This document shows, in pieces, positions 1-9,059 of a stretch of DNA of 64,000 nt. This DNA comes from AP-15 sp963700195 (GTDB lineage: Bacteria > Pseudomonadota > Alphaproteobacteria > ATCC43930 > CGMCC-115725). The DNA lies in the NCBI GenBank assembly GCA_963700195.1, contig CAVOWQ010000031.1, positions 1 to 64,000 of the forward strand, read 5' to 3'. The stretch's first letter is position 1. Every line of letters starts with the position of its first letter. The notes under the pieces are model-generated. The model did no database searches, was not told the DNA's origin, and saw only the letters and a list, made by a program, of their open reading frames with translations. The translations under genes were made by a program, and so were the position numbers.

Positions 1-26
1 GTGCTCTCCCGCTGAGCTACGCGCCC
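1..26 (-). tRNA. 5' part of a tRNA, probably tRNA-Val(GAC), cut by the window edge
   Basis: Read on the minus strand the first 26 bases give an acceptor 5' strand GGGCGCG, then TAGCTCAGCGGGAGAGCAC, the classic tRNA D-arm with its conserved TAGCTCAG and GGGAGAGC. The anticodon and 3' half lie outside the window. The GGGCGCG acceptor start and this D-arm resemble alphaproteobacterial tRNA-Val(GAC), but the amino-acid identity is inferred because the anticodon is not visible. Confidence 0.85.
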
Positions 27-130
27 GTGACCACGGTCGGGGTGGGGACGAGGGTGTAGCGAAAATGCGCACGGCAGGCAAGCCACGGGAGTTGCGTGAC
101 AATGACCGGAGCAAGCGGGATGGCGGAGCG

Positions 131-910
131 TTAGGCAGCGGCTGAGAGGAAAGGACCGACGGTGTGCAGGAAGGCTTGCGGCTGTTCGGCATGAACCCAG
201 TGTCCGGCACCCTCGATGCGCACGATCCGGGCCCGCGGGAACAGCCGCCGGATGCCGGGTTCGTGCTCGGGTTGGATGTAGTTGGAGCGGGCGCCCGCGA
301 CGAACAATGCCGGTCCTCGGTAAGCAGTGCCCGCCGGGAGGTCGGGAAAGCCGAGGATCTGCGGGAAGCCGCGCTCGATCGCTTCTAGGTTCAGGCGCCA
401 ACGGGCGGCGTTTTCATCGATCACCAAATTTTGCAACAAAAAAGCACGCTCGGCGGGGTCGGGAACGGCCGCGGCTAGCGCGACATCAACCTCGGCGCGC
501 CGCTTGACGCCGCGGAGATCGACCGCCCGCATGGCGCGGATATAGGCGAGCAGATTTGGCGGATTCGCAGCCGGGACGATATCGACGATGACCAGCCGGT
601 CGACCTCGTCGGGATGAAGCAAGGCCATCAGCATTGCGACCTTGCCGCCCATGCTGTGCCCCAGCAGGGTGGCTCGCTCGATGCCGCGGGCGCGGAACGA
701 TGCCCGCAAATCCTCGACCATATCGCCGTACGACATTTCGTCCGCCCAAGGCGAAGCCCCGTGATTGCGCAGATCAAAGGTCAGAACCCGGTGGCCCGCT
801 GCGAGGTGCTGGGCGACCGACCGCCAATTGCGGCCGGAGCCGAACAGTCCGTGCAGGATCGCAACCGGCGGCCCGGAACCGAATTCGTTGGCGGACAGCT
901 CGAGCGGCAT
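131..910 (-). CDS. alpha/beta hydrolase, YbfF-type esterase
   Basis: This 259-aa protein is a serine esterase of the alpha/beta hydrolase fold, expected in the cytoplasm. Visible motifs are the oxyanion segment HGLFGSGRNW (about residues 20-29), DLRNHGASP (46-54), the nucleophile elbow GHSMGG with Ser at about 86, and the catalytic His in GAGHW near the C-terminus. HGLFGS plus DLRNHG is characteristic of YbfF-like short acyl-ester/acyl-CoA hydrolases. The frame is open further upstream, but the ATG at 910 is chosen because it is preceded by GGGGAA and begins the conserved fold. It is divergent from the acyl-CoA ligase that starts 88 bp away, so both probably share a promoter region. The substrate is unknown. 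Confidence 0.88.
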   Translation of the reverse strand: MPLELSANEFGSGPPVAILHGLFGSGRNWRSVAQHLAAGHRVLTFDLRNHGASPWADEMSYGDMVEDLRASFRARGIERATLLGHSMGGKVAMLMALLHPDEVDRLVIVDIVPAANPPNLLAYIRAMRAVDLRGVKRRAEVDVALAAAVPDPAERAFLLQNLVIDENAARWRLNLEAIERGFPQILGFPDLPAGTAYRGPALFVAGARSNYIQPEHEPGIRRLFPRARIVRIEGAGHWVHAEQPQAFLHTVGPFLSAAA

Positions 911-998
911 GCCTATTCCCCTTTCGCGCAGAACAAAGATCCGCTTCCATGTAGGATTGATGCGCAATACCGATGGGGATGGCTTGCGGGAGGAAGCG

Positions 999-2636
999 AT
1001 GCAGGGTTTGATGTCGGAGCGGCCGTTGCTGATCTCGGCGATCATCAAGCATGCGGCTCTTTATCATCGCGACACCGAAATCGTCACGCGAACCGTCGAA
1101 GGCCCGGTTCACCGCTATACTTACGGGGAGGCCGAGCGGCGCTCGAAACGGCTCGCGCGGGTGCTGCTGAAGCTGGGCGTCAAACCCGGCGACCGGGTCG
1201 GCACTCTTGCCTGGAACACCTTTCGGCACTTCGAGCTCTATTACGCGGTCTCAGGCATCGGCGCGATTTGCCACACGATCAACCCTCGGCTCTTCGACGA
1301 CCAGATCGTCTACATAATCAACCACGCCAAAGACCGGCTGCTCTTTGTCGATGTGAGTTTTGTCCCGCTGATCGAGCGGCTGGCACCGCATCTGCCGACA
1401 GAATGCCGGATCATCTGGATGACCGAGCGGGGCGCCGAGCCTGCAACCGGCCCCAGCCTCCCACTACACCCCTGCCATGAGGCGCTGATCAGTGCCGAAG
1501 ACGAAGATTTCGAGTGGCCCGAATTCGACGAGCGCACGGCCTCCTCGCTTTGCTATACCTCGGGCACCACCGGTAATCCGAAGGGCGTGCTTTACAGCCA
1601 TCGCTCTACCGTGCTGCACGCATTGGGGATCTCGCTACCCGACGGGATCTCGATCTCGGCGTCTGACGCCGTCTGCCCGGTGGTTCCGATGTTTCATGTC
1701 AACGCCTGGGCAATTCCTTATGCGGCGCCGATGCAAGGCGCCAAGCTCGTGCTGCCGGGCCCGCGGTTGGATGGCCAGAGCCTCTATCAACTCTTCGAAG
1801 CGGAGCGGGTCACGTTGGGCCTTGGTGTGCCGACGGTGTGGCTGAGCTTCGAGGCGCACCTCACCGCGACGGGAGCGTGCTGCTCGACGCTTCGTCGGAT
1901 TCTGTCGGGTGGCTCGGCGGTGCCGCCATCGATGGTCGAAGCTTTCGCCGGCCACGGCATCGATGTACGGCAGGGGTGGGGAATGACCGAGATGAGCCCG
2001 CTCGGCACGACGGCCACGCTCAAGGCAAATCATCTCGGCCTCGAGCCGGATGCGCAGTTGAAGGTGAAGGCCAAGCAGGGCCGGCCGGTTTTCGGAGTCG
2101 AAATGAAGGTGGTCGACGATACCGGGCAGCGACAGCCCCATGACGGTTCTTCGATGGGCGAACTGTTGGTGCGCGGCCCGTGGATCGTCAGCAGCTATTA
2201 CGAGGACGCCGCGGCGAGCGCCGCGGCGATGGGCGACGAGGGCTGGTTCCGCACCGGCGACGTCGCGACGATCGACCCCGACGGCTATATGCAGATCGTG
2301 GATCGGCGGAAGGACGTCATCAAATCCGGCGGCGAGTGGATCAGTTCGATCGACCTCGAAAACGCCGCCATTGCCCATCCCGATGTCGCCGAAGCTGCCG
2401 TCGTAGCTGTCGCGCACCCGCGTTGGGCCGAGCGGCCGCTCTTGGTCGTGACGCCGTTACCGGAGTGTCGGCCGCAGCGCGATGACCTGCTGGCCTTTCT
2501 CGCCGAGCGTTTTCCGCGCTGGATGCTGCCCGACGACGTCGTGGTTCTCGACGAACTGCCGCACACCGCGACCGGAAAGGTGATGAAGATCCGCCTGCGC
2601 GAGATGTTCCGCAACCACCCCTTACCCGAGCGTTGA
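999..2636 (+). CDS. AMP-dependent acyl-CoA ligase, AlkK/FadD-like
   Basis: This 545-aa ligase activates a medium- or long-chain carboxylic acid to its acyl-CoA through an acyl-adenylate. The P-loop motif YTSGTTGNPKGV lies at about residue 185. It is followed by the AlkK-type sequence LYSHRSTVLHALG, the adenylate motif GWGMTEMSP, the hinge GWFRTGDVA, DRRKDVIKSGGEW, and the catalytic C-terminal lysine in TATGKVMK. The ATG at 999 is chosen because AGGA sits 5 nt upstream and the protein then starts in the usual MQGLMSERPLL manner; the reading frame itself opens much earlier. It is divergent from the esterase at 131-910. The chain-length preference cannot be read from sequence. Confidence 0.92.
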   Translation: MQGLMSERPLLISAIIKHAALYHRDTEIVTRTVEGPVHRYTYGEAERRSKRLARVLLKLGVKPGDRVGTLAWNTFRHFELYYAVSGIGAICHTINPRLFDDQIVYIINHAKDRLLFVDVSFVPLIERLAPHLPTECRIIWMTERGAEPATGPSLPLHPCHEALISAEDEDFEWPEFDERTASSLCYTSGTTGNPKGVLYSHRSTVLHALGISLPDGISISASDAVCPVVPMFHVNAWAIPYAAPMQGAKLVLPGPRLDGQSLYQLFEAERVTLGLGVPTVWLSFEAHLTATGACCSTLRRILSGGSAVPPSMVEAFAGHGIDVRQGWGMTEMSPLGTTATLKANHLGLEPDAQLKVKAKQGRPVFGVEMKVVDDTGQRQPHDGSSMGELLVRGPWIVSSYYEDAAASAAAMGDEGWFRTGDVATIDPDGYMQIVDRRKDVIKSGGEWISSIDLENAAIAHPDVAEAAVVAVAHPRWAERPLLVVTPLPECRPQRDDLLAFLAERFPRWMLPDDVVVLDELPHTATGKVMKIRLREMFRNHPLPER

Positions 2637-2649
2637 TATGCCCGGCATC

Positions 2650-2806
2650 CATCCCCATCCTCCGGGGATGAGGATTTGTTGGAAGGGCGGGGTCGTCCTT
2701 CGAGACAGCTGCTTCGCAGCTTCCTCAGGATGAGGAACCTTAATTTATGCCGTCAACGACAACCCTCATGCTGAGGCGCGCCCTTTAGGGCGCGTCTCGA
2801 AGCACG
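2650..2806. repeat. two adjacent palindromic intergenic elements (REP-like)
   Basis: The acyl-CoA ligase-gltX gap contains imperfect palindromes. One (2692-2735) joins CCTTCGAGACAGCTGCTTCG to CTTCCTCAGGATGAGG. The second (2763-2806) is CCTCATGCTGAGG followed by GCGCGCCCTTTAGGGCGCG and TCTCGAAG. This 'CCTCA..TGAGG / GCGC..GCGC / TCTCGAAG' layout is a common mobile palindrome of alphaproteobacterial intergenic DNA. It could act as a bidirectional terminator or an RNA stability element. Confidence 0.75.
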
Positions 2807-2833
2807 CATGCTGCGACTGCGGCGTAAGCCGAG

Positions 2834-4240
2834 ATGAGCGTCATTGTCCGATTTGCACCGTCGCCGACCGGGTTTCTGCACATTGGCGGCGCTCGCACCG
2901 CATTGTTCAATTGGCTCTTTGCGCGGCATCACGGCGGCAAGTTTCTGTTGCGCATAGAGGACACCGACCGGGTGCGCTCGACCCCGGAGGCGGTAGCGGC
3001 AATTATCGACGGGCTCGACTGGCTCGGTCTCGCCTGGGACGGCGAAATCGTTCATCAATCCGCCCGCGCCCCGCGCCACGCCGAAGTCGCCCGGCAACTG
3101 CTCGTAGCGGGACGGGCCTATTACTGCTACTGCACGCCGGCGGAACTCGAGGCGATGCGTGAGCGGGCGCGCGCCGAAAAGCGCTCGGTCCGCTATGACG
3201 GGACTTGGCGCGACCGCGATCCGTCGGAGGCTCCTGCAGGCGTTGCACCGGCCATCCGGCTGAAGGCACCGCAGCACGGTTCGACGACGATCCATGACCG
3301 TGTCCAAGGAGAGGTCACGGTCGCCAATACCGAGCTCGACGACCTGATAATCCTCCGGGGTGACGGCACGCCGACCTACAACCTGTCCGTTGTAGTCGAC
3401 GACCACGAGATGGGCATCACGCATGTGATCCGCGGCGACGACCACCTCAATAACGCCTTCCGCCAGAAGCAGATCTATGACGCGCTCGGCTGGACGGTTC
3501 CGGGGTTCGCCCATGTGCCGCTGATCCACGGTCCCGACGGCGCGAAATTGTCGAAGCGGCACGGCGCGCTGGCTATCGACGTTTATCGCGAGCTCGGCTA
3601 CCTGCCGGAGGCGTTGCGCAATTACCTGCTTCGCCTGGGCTGGAGCCATGGCGACGACGAGATCATCTCGACCGAACAGGCTGTCGCATGGTTCGACATC
3701 GATGCCGTTGGCCGAGCGCCGGCGCGGTTCGACTTCGCCAAGCTCGACAGTCTAAACGGCAACTATATCCGCGCCGCCGGGGACGAGCGTCTCGTCGCGC
3801 TAGTCGCGCCGAGACTTGAAAGGCTGGTCGGAAAGCCGCTCACCGATATCGATCTCGGGCGCCTGCGAGCGGCTATGCCCGAGCTCAAGCTCCGCCCCAA
3901 AACTTTGGTCGAGCTCGCTGCGAACGCCCGCTTTCTGGTGGCACCGCGTCCGATCCCGCTCGATGGCAAGGCCGAGAGGCTGTTGACTCGCGACGCGCGG
4001 CAGCTGCTGGCCGATTTGATCGATCGCCTACGCACCGCGGAATGGCAGCCGGAGCGCCTGGAGGACGAGGTCCGCGCTTTTGCCGATCAGAAGGGAACCA
4101 AACTCGGCTCGATCGCTCAGCCGTTGCGCGCCGTTCTGACGGGTTCGCTCGCTTCGCCGGGCATCTTTGTCGTCATGAAGATCCTGGGGCGCGAGGAGAG
4201 CCTCGGACGGATCGCCGATGCGGCCGGATCGAGCGGTTGA
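2834..4240 (+). CDS. gltX: glutamate--tRNA ligase
   Basis: This 468-aa class I aminoacyl-tRNA synthetase charges tRNA-Glu (and, where Gln-tRNA synthetase is absent, also tRNA-Gln) with glutamate. The HIGH-type signature appears as FAPSPTGFLHIGGARTAL at residues 6-23 and the KMSKS-type signature as KLSKRHG at about residue 238. The catalytic domain has LLRIEDTDR and VIRGDDHL, followed by the C-terminal anticodon-binding domain. The length is normal for the short bacterial GltX. The CDS is uninterrupted and stands alone between a palindrome and gltA. Some alphaproteobacteria carry two gltX copies, so this may be one of a pair. Confidence 0.96.
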   Translation: MSVIVRFAPSPTGFLHIGGARTALFNWLFARHHGGKFLLRIEDTDRVRSTPEAVAAIIDGLDWLGLAWDGEIVHQSARAPRHAEVARQLLVAGRAYYCYCTPAELEAMRERARAEKRSVRYDGTWRDRDPSEAPAGVAPAIRLKAPQHGSTTIHDRVQGEVTVANTELDDLIILRGDGTPTYNLSVVVDDHEMGITHVIRGDDHLNNAFRQKQIYDALGWTVPGFAHVPLIHGPDGAKLSKRHGALAIDVYRELGYLPEALRNYLLRLGWSHGDDEIISTEQAVAWFDIDAVGRAPARFDFAKLDSLNGNYIRAAGDERLVALVAPRLERLVGKPLTDIDLGRLRAAMPELKLRPKTLVELAANARFLVAPRPIPLDGKAERLLTRDARQLLADLIDRLRTAEWQPERLEDEVRAFADQKGTKLGSIAQPLRAVLTGSLASPGIFVVMKILGREESLGRIADAAGSSG

Positions 4241-4326
4241 CGCGGGCGTTTGCCAAGCAGGCATAAGCGGCCTATTTTGCAGTGCATCAGGCAACCGCCA
4301 GCAGGCTCAGCGATAGAGGTGGATCG

Positions 4327-5640
4327 ATGGACGGCAACAATATGACGACCGGAACGATGACGCTCACCGATAATGAAACCGGGAAGTCAGTCGATCTCCC
4401 GGTATTGGGTGGGACGATCGGGCCGCGCGTCATCGACATCCGCAAGCTCTACGCCCAAACGGGGCATTTTACCTATGACCCCGGCTTTATGGCGACAGCC
4501 GCGTGCCGTTCGAGCATCACCTACATCGACGGCGATGAAGGGGTGCTGCTGTATCGTGGCTATCCGATCGAAGAGCTCGCGGAGAAGAGCGACTTCATGG
4601 AAGTCTCGTACCTGCTGCTCTATGGCGAGTTGCCGACTGCCAAGGAAAAGGAGCAGTTCGTTTACGACGTCACCCATCACACGATGGTGCACGAACAGCT
4701 CTCGACCTTCTTCCGTGGCTTTCGGCGCGATGCGCACCCGATGGCGGTCCTGTGCGGCGTGGTTGGCGCTCTTTCTGCCTTTTACCACGACTCGACCGAC
4801 ATTCACGACCCATACCAGCGGATGGTGGCATCCTACCGCCTCATTGCCAAAATGCCGACGATCGCCGCGATGGCGTTTAAATACTCGCTCGGCCAACCCT
4901 TCATTTATCCGAATAACTCGTTGAGCTATACCGAAAACTTCCTGCACATGGCCTGGGCGGTGCCGTGCGAGGAGTACAAGGTGAACCCGGTCGTGGCGCG
5001 GGCGATGGACCGCATCTTCATCCTGCACGCCGATCATGAGCAGAACGCCTCGACGGCCACGGTGCGCAACGCCGGGTCAAGCGGCGCCAACCCGTTCGCC
5101 TGCATCGCTGCCGGCATCGCGTCGTTATGGGGCCCGGCGCATGGCGGGGCCAACGAGGCGGTTCTCAAGATGCTGGCGAGGATCGGCGACAAGAAAAACA
5201 TCCCCGAGTTCCTCAGCCATGTAAAAAACAAGAACGAACACGAGATTCAATTCGGCTTCGGCCACCGGGTCTACAAGAATTACGATCCCCGCGCGCGCGT
5301 GCTTCGCGACAGCTGTCACGAGGTTCTCGAGGAGCTCGGCATCAAGGACGAGCCGTTGCTCGATATCGCGATGGAGCTCGAAGAAATCTCTCTCAACGAT
5401 GATTATTTCATCAGCCGCAAGCTGTACCCGAACGTCGATTTTTATTCCGGGATCATTCTGAAGGCGATCGGCTTCCCGACCTCGATGTTCACGGTTCTGT
5501 TCGCAATCGCGCGCACCGTCGGTTGGGTCGCGCAATGGACCGAGATGATCGAGGACCCCGACATGAAGATCGGCCGTCCGCGCCAGCTATTCACCGGTTC
5601 CGCGGCGCGCCACTACGTGCCGGTCGAAAGGCGCGGCTGA
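4327..5640 (+). CDS. gltA: citrate synthase
   Basis: This 437-aa type II (hexameric, Gram-negative) citrate synthase condenses acetyl-CoA with oxaloacetate in the first TCA step. Motifs include the N-terminal FTYDPGFMATAACRS, the active-site segment GPAHGGANE (His), FGHRVYKNYDPRA (His), and the C-terminal catalytic Asp/Arg region near DFYSGI and RPRQLFTGS. The ATG at 4327 is preferred over an upstream in-frame ATG (4282) because GAGGTGG lies just before it. The sequence is complete with no frame breaks. It lies 86 bp after gltX on the same strand and is probably transcribed from its own promoter. Confidence 0.97.
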   Translation: MDGNNMTTGTMTLTDNETGKSVDLPVLGGTIGPRVIDIRKLYAQTGHFTYDPGFMATAACRSSITYIDGDEGVLLYRGYPIEELAEKSDFMEVSYLLLYGELPTAKEKEQFVYDVTHHTMVHEQLSTFFRGFRRDAHPMAVLCGVVGALSAFYHDSTDIHDPYQRMVASYRLIAKMPTIAAMAFKYSLGQPFIYPNNSLSYTENFLHMAWAVPCEEYKVNPVVARAMDRIFILHADHEQNASTATVRNAGSSGANPFACIAAGIASLWGPAHGGANEAVLKMLARIGDKKNIPEFLSHVKNKNEHEIQFGFGHRVYKNYDPRARVLRDSCHEVLEELGIKDEPLLDIAMELEEISLNDDYFISRKLYPNVDFYSGIILKAIGFPTSMFTVLFAIARTVGWVAQWTEMIEDPDMKIGRPRQLFTGSAARHYVPVERRG

Positions 5641-5800
5641 GTTCCTGCCGACGACATCTGCTTCGGCCGCGCGGTAGAAGGTGACCTTCTGAATCTGGAC
5701 GCGCATCGGCGCGCCGCTGTATCAAGGAATATCGGACCCGTGGTGCCGCCGCGGCCTTCGCGAGAGACGATCACGGGTTTTTCGGGGAGGAGGTTGTCGC

Positions 5801-6913
5801 ATGCCGGATTACAAGCTGATTTCCGCCAACTCTCACGTCAGCGAACCACCCGATCTGTGGGCGACCCGCGTCGACAAGCAATACCGCGAGCGGGCGCCGC
5901 AGCTGATGGTCAACCCGCCCGGCAAGGAGGGCGCTTATTTCCATTACGAGGGCTTCGCGCCGCACCCGATCGGCATCGGTCTCGGCGCCGGCAAGAGCCC
6001 CGAGGAGCTGAAGGAGTTTCTGACCAAGGCGACCTATGCCGATGCCCGGCCTGGCGGCTGGGACCCAGCCGCGCGTATGAAGGACAATGAACTCGACGGG
6101 GTCGAGGCCGACGTACTCTACACGACCCTCGGCTTCCGCATCTTCTGGCTCAAGGATCCCGGGCTGCAGGCCGACTGCTTCCGCGTCTACAACGATTGGC
6201 TGGCCGAATTCGTCAGCTACGACCCGAGGCGCATGGCCGGGCTGCCGATGATCTCGCTTTACGACCCCAAGGGCGGGGCGCGCGAGCTCGAACGCTGCGC
6301 CAAGATGGGACTAAAGGGGGCGATGATCTGGTGCTCGCCGCCCGAGGGGCAGCCCTACAGCTCGGACATCTACGACCCGTTCTGGACCGCGGCGCAGGAA
6401 CTAAAGATGCCGGTCAGCCTGCATGCGATCACCGGCATGGGAATGGAGAGCCAGTACAATTGGGGCGAGCGCTACATGCGCTCCACCGTGCTGTCACACG
6501 AGGTCGAGAAGTCGTTTAGCGTGCTGATCTTCTCGGGCGTGCTCGACCGCTTCCCGGAACTGCAGATCGTCTCGGCCGAGAACAATATCGGATGGCTGCC
6601 CTATTATCTGCAGCGCATGGATCGTGCCTTCGAGCGCCAGCGCATTTCTGCCGGGTTTACGAACAAGCTGAAGCCGAGCGAATATTTCCAACGCCAGATG
6701 TGGGCCACGTACATCGATGATTACGTCGGCGTCCAAAGCCGCCACTTCATCGGCGTCGACAAGCTGATGTGGTCTTCGGACTACCCGCACCAGGCCTCGA
6801 CCTGGCCGCATTCACAGGACGTCGTAGCGCGCGACTTCAAGGATGCCAGCCCGGAAGACCGCTTCAAGATCACCCGCGCCAACGCCGCCCGGCTCTACGG
6901 CTTCGACGCTTAA
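5801..6913 (+). CDS. amidohydrolase family protein (Amidohydro_2, ACMSD-like TIM barrel)
   Basis: This 370-aa metal-dependent hydrolase or decarboxylase belongs to the amidohydrolase-2 family. It begins MPDYKLISANSHVSEPPDLW. The usual D-x-H metal motif is N-S-H here, as in many members of this subfamily. Later features are VSLHAITG (His) near the middle and WSSDYPHQASTWPHS at about residue 325, carrying a conserved Asp and His. GGGAGGAGG lies upstream of the ATG. It stands alone, so the substrate is not deducible; relatives act on carboxymuconate semialdehyde-type or aromatic carboxylic acids. Confidence 0.9.
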   Translation: MPDYKLISANSHVSEPPDLWATRVDKQYRERAPQLMVNPPGKEGAYFHYEGFAPHPIGIGLGAGKSPEELKEFLTKATYADARPGGWDPAARMKDNELDGVEADVLYTTLGFRIFWLKDPGLQADCFRVYNDWLAEFVSYDPRRMAGLPMISLYDPKGGARELERCAKMGLKGAMIWCSPPEGQPYSSDIYDPFWTAAQELKMPVSLHAITGMGMESQYNWGERYMRSTVLSHEVEKSFSVLIFSGVLDRFPELQIVSAENNIGWLPYYLQRMDRAFERQRISAGFTNKLKPSEYFQRQMWATYIDDYVGVQSRHFIGVDKLMWSSDYPHQASTWPHSQDVVARDFKDASPEDRFKITRANAARLYGFDA

Positions 6914-6931
6914 GAGCGCTCCAGCTGCGAA

Positions 6932-7660
6932 GTGGCGGCCGTTTCCGACCAATTGCCGGAGGCGGTACGCACGACGCTGAGCGAATTCGCCTCGGCGACG
7001 CAGCAGGCGTTTGCCGACGATCTTGTCTCGGTGGTGCTGTTCGGCTCAGGGGCCGAAGGGCGTCTGCGAGCGACTTCAGATGTCAATCTCGTTCTTGTGC
7101 TGCGTCGCGCCGACCCGAAGAAACTGGAGGCCATCGGCGAGCCCTACCGGTTCGCACATGCGGCGATCCGACTGTCGGCGATGTTCATCCTCGAAACCGA
7201 GATTGGCGTCGCCAAGGACGCTTTCGCGGTCAAATTCGCCGACATCATAGCGCGGCATGAGGTGCTCTACGGACCCGATCCCTTTGTCGGGCTCTCGGTC
7301 TCGCGCGAAGCGGCTCTGCATCGCCTGCTGCAGGTGCTCGTCAATCTGCAACTGCGGCTGCGTGAGCGGTACGCCCTGTCGTCTGCCTATGACGAGCAAC
7401 TGGCGAGAGCGGCTGCCGATGCCGTGGGCCCGTTGCGGGCCAGCGCTGCAGTACTGCTGTGGCTCGAATCGGGAGCGCGGATATCACCGCGCGATGCATT
7501 GCGGCAGGTCGCGGACGAGACCGGCAGCTCGGCCGCACTCGCCGCAATCATCGAGGCGCGCGAGCGCGGTGCTGTTCCGGCCGTCGGCGCCACAGCAACG
7601 ATTGTTGGTACGATCGAACTCGCGACGCGACTTGCAGAGCGGGCAGAGCAACTCGTCTAA
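6932..7660 (+). CDS. nucleotidyltransferase-fold protein with altered metal motif
   Basis: This 242-aa protein starts with GTG, 18 bp after the amidohydrolase stop. It carries a MNT/KNT-type nucleotidyltransferase core: FGSGAEGRLRATSDVNLVLV at residues 37-56, followed by a helical C-terminal half. Active members have GS-x(n)-D-x-D with two metal-binding aspartates. Here the pair reads D50-V-N52, so the second ligand is Asn. This suggests a weakened or non-catalytic enzyme. There is no HEPN partner or antitoxin-like neighbour. The start is uncertain because no strong ribosome binding site precedes the GTG. Confidence 0.7.
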   Translation: MAAVSDQLPEAVRTTLSEFASATQQAFADDLVSVVLFGSGAEGRLRATSDVNLVLVLRRADPKKLEAIGEPYRFAHAAIRLSAMFILETEIGVAKDAFAVKFADIIARHEVLYGPDPFVGLSVSREAALHRLLQVLVNLQLRLRERYALSSAYDEQLARAAADAVGPLRASAAVLLWLESGARISPRDALRQVADETGSSAALAAIIEARERGAVPAVGATATIVGTIELATRLAERAEQLV

Positions 7661-7695
7661 TGCAGATTCCGATCAGGTGCACCATTCACTCCAAC

Positions 7696-7788
7696 CGTCA
7701 TTGCGAGCGACAGCGAAGTAATCTGGGGCCGCTGAGCGCTCGATGGGTCGAGATTGCTTCGCGGCGCAGGGCGCGCCTCGCAATGACA
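7696..7788. repeat. palindromic repeat CGTCATTGCGAG...CTCGCAATGAC
   Basis: Outer inverted arms CGTCATTGCGAGCGACAGCG and CGCGCCTCGCAATGAC enclose a second pair, CGAAGTAATCT and AGATTGCTTCG. This is a widely distributed alphaproteobacterial intergenic palindrome and would form a long hairpin in RNA downstream of the nucleotidyltransferase gene. Confidence 0.8.
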
Positions 7789-7903
7789 GCGCCAATTCGA
7801 TCGAAATCTGCTGTATGTATCTGAGCACTAAAACTAAATGAACCCGTTCGATCTGAGCGGCCCGTCATTTTTAGTATTTACATTTGCGTAGCCACCAGCG
7901 CGG

Positions 7904-8098
7904 TCACAAGAAAAGCCGCCTTGCGGGTCGTGGCGTCGTCCTCATCGAGCGCTTCCTCGCGATATGGGCTAGGACCATCTCGAAAGGGTCAACCGGCTTG
8001 TCGCTGAGCCGTTGGCGCACCGCATCTTGAAAGCGCGACACTTCTCGCTCCAACGCCGCGCGGTTATCAATTTTATACAAAATTGGGCTTGCGCCCAT
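7904..8098 (-). pseudogene. possible frameshifted remnant of an unidentified gene
   Basis: On the minus strand this stretch reads as a charged helical peptide (ALEREVSRFQDAVRQRLSDK), then PVDPFE. A one-base shift gives the continuation DEDDATTRKAAFLVTALVAT. The coding-like composition across two frames suggests a C-terminal gene fragment. It abuts the 5'-truncated VOC fragment on the opposite strand, as expected at a rearrangement junction. I do not recognise the family. Confidence 0.25.
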
Positions 8099-8430
8099 TT
8101 GGGATATTTTCCGATTTAGCGGTCATCGAATTGCGAGGTGGAGCACACATTTTGCTTTTCAGTAAAAATGATGAATTGCCATCTTCACTAAGTTCTAGCC
8201 ATCTTGGCCAGCGCGGCGGCGCTTCTTTTGATGAACGACTCGATTTGATGATTGACAGCAAGTCTAGGAGCGATCTGGAACTGTATAGGGCGACTCTAAT
8301 GGAAGAGGGATTGTCGGTAGATGCAATTGCTCAAGACCAATTCTTTGGTCACGACTACTTCCAGTTGGTCGATCCTGATGGCAATGGCATAACGGTCTAT
8401 ACCAGCCACACAGAAGAATTATCAGTCTAG
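8065..8430 (+). pseudogene. 5'-truncated VOC/glyoxalase-family gene
   Basis: The frame contains FYTKLGLRPFG, then VIELRGGAHILLF and a C-terminal FQLVDPDGNGITVYTSH. These are the hallmark strands of a vicinal-oxygen-chelate (glyoxalase/dioxygenase/bleomycin-resistance) domain. The start of the domain (first beta strand and 'DLDRA'-type helix) is missing. Upstream of FYTKLGL the frame runs into unrelated sequence and a stop at 8005-8007. A TTG at 8083 could start a shorter peptide, but that would lack the first metal ligand region. The base composition is less GC-rich than the surroundings. The fragment is probably non-functional. Confidence 0.6.
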
Positions 8431-9059
8431 ATTCCCGTTGGCTACATCGAATCTGAGGTCATAGCGAGAGGCGGAGTACCGGGTCTTCGAGCATCCACTG
8501 CTCAGCGCACGGAGGTCGCGATGAGCAAGTCGAGCAGACGGGCTCGCCGATTTGTCTTGTATTGCACTATTCACATGATGATCATTGACCTTTCAGCAAA
8601 AATATGTTAATTTCTACACTGCTGACGGTTCGGGAGTTTTTGGGGGTGAGGATTGCCGATTACCGCGTTAATATCGATGTCACTGGCCCTGCCATAGTTC
8701 TTCAAAGCTCGTGGAGGAAACCGCGCCTGATCTGGACGTGATAAAACAGGTGGAACAGGTAACAACGTTCGCTTTGGCCGGCGTTTGCCAGGATTTCAGA
8801 GCACAGGGATCTGAGGGCGCGGGCGGTAGAAATTGTGGCATCTTCAATTTGTTAAAGGTATTTGGTTCGCTGATGTTTCGCTGCAAAAAACGAGCCAAAA
8901 ACAGCTAGGATGCGCCAATCGGCGGCTGTTTGCAACTTCGGCAGTCCGGCATTGCCACCGGCCCTCAAAGTGGGTCATTACCGGTCTCCTCCGCCGCTTG
9001 ACCTTGACGCGGCGCCCCGTGAGGATGCCGGGATCGTATGAGCCAGTGAGACAGTTACC
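8431..9059. other. intergenic stretch without a recognisable gene
   Basis: About 630 bp follow the VOC fragment. Part of it (8560-8640) is clearly more AT-rich than the neighbourhood. Short open frames (for example 8711-8908 plus) show no family motif and no convincing ribosome binding site. It probably contains decayed DNA plus the promoter of the acyl-CoA synthetase operon that begins at 9060. I see no tRNA, CRISPR or clear terminator here. Confidence 0.5.

Noticed and set aside
614..1480. Open frame of 288 codons over the divergent esterase/ligase start region
   Set aside because: It overlaps two well-supported genes in other frames and has no motif.
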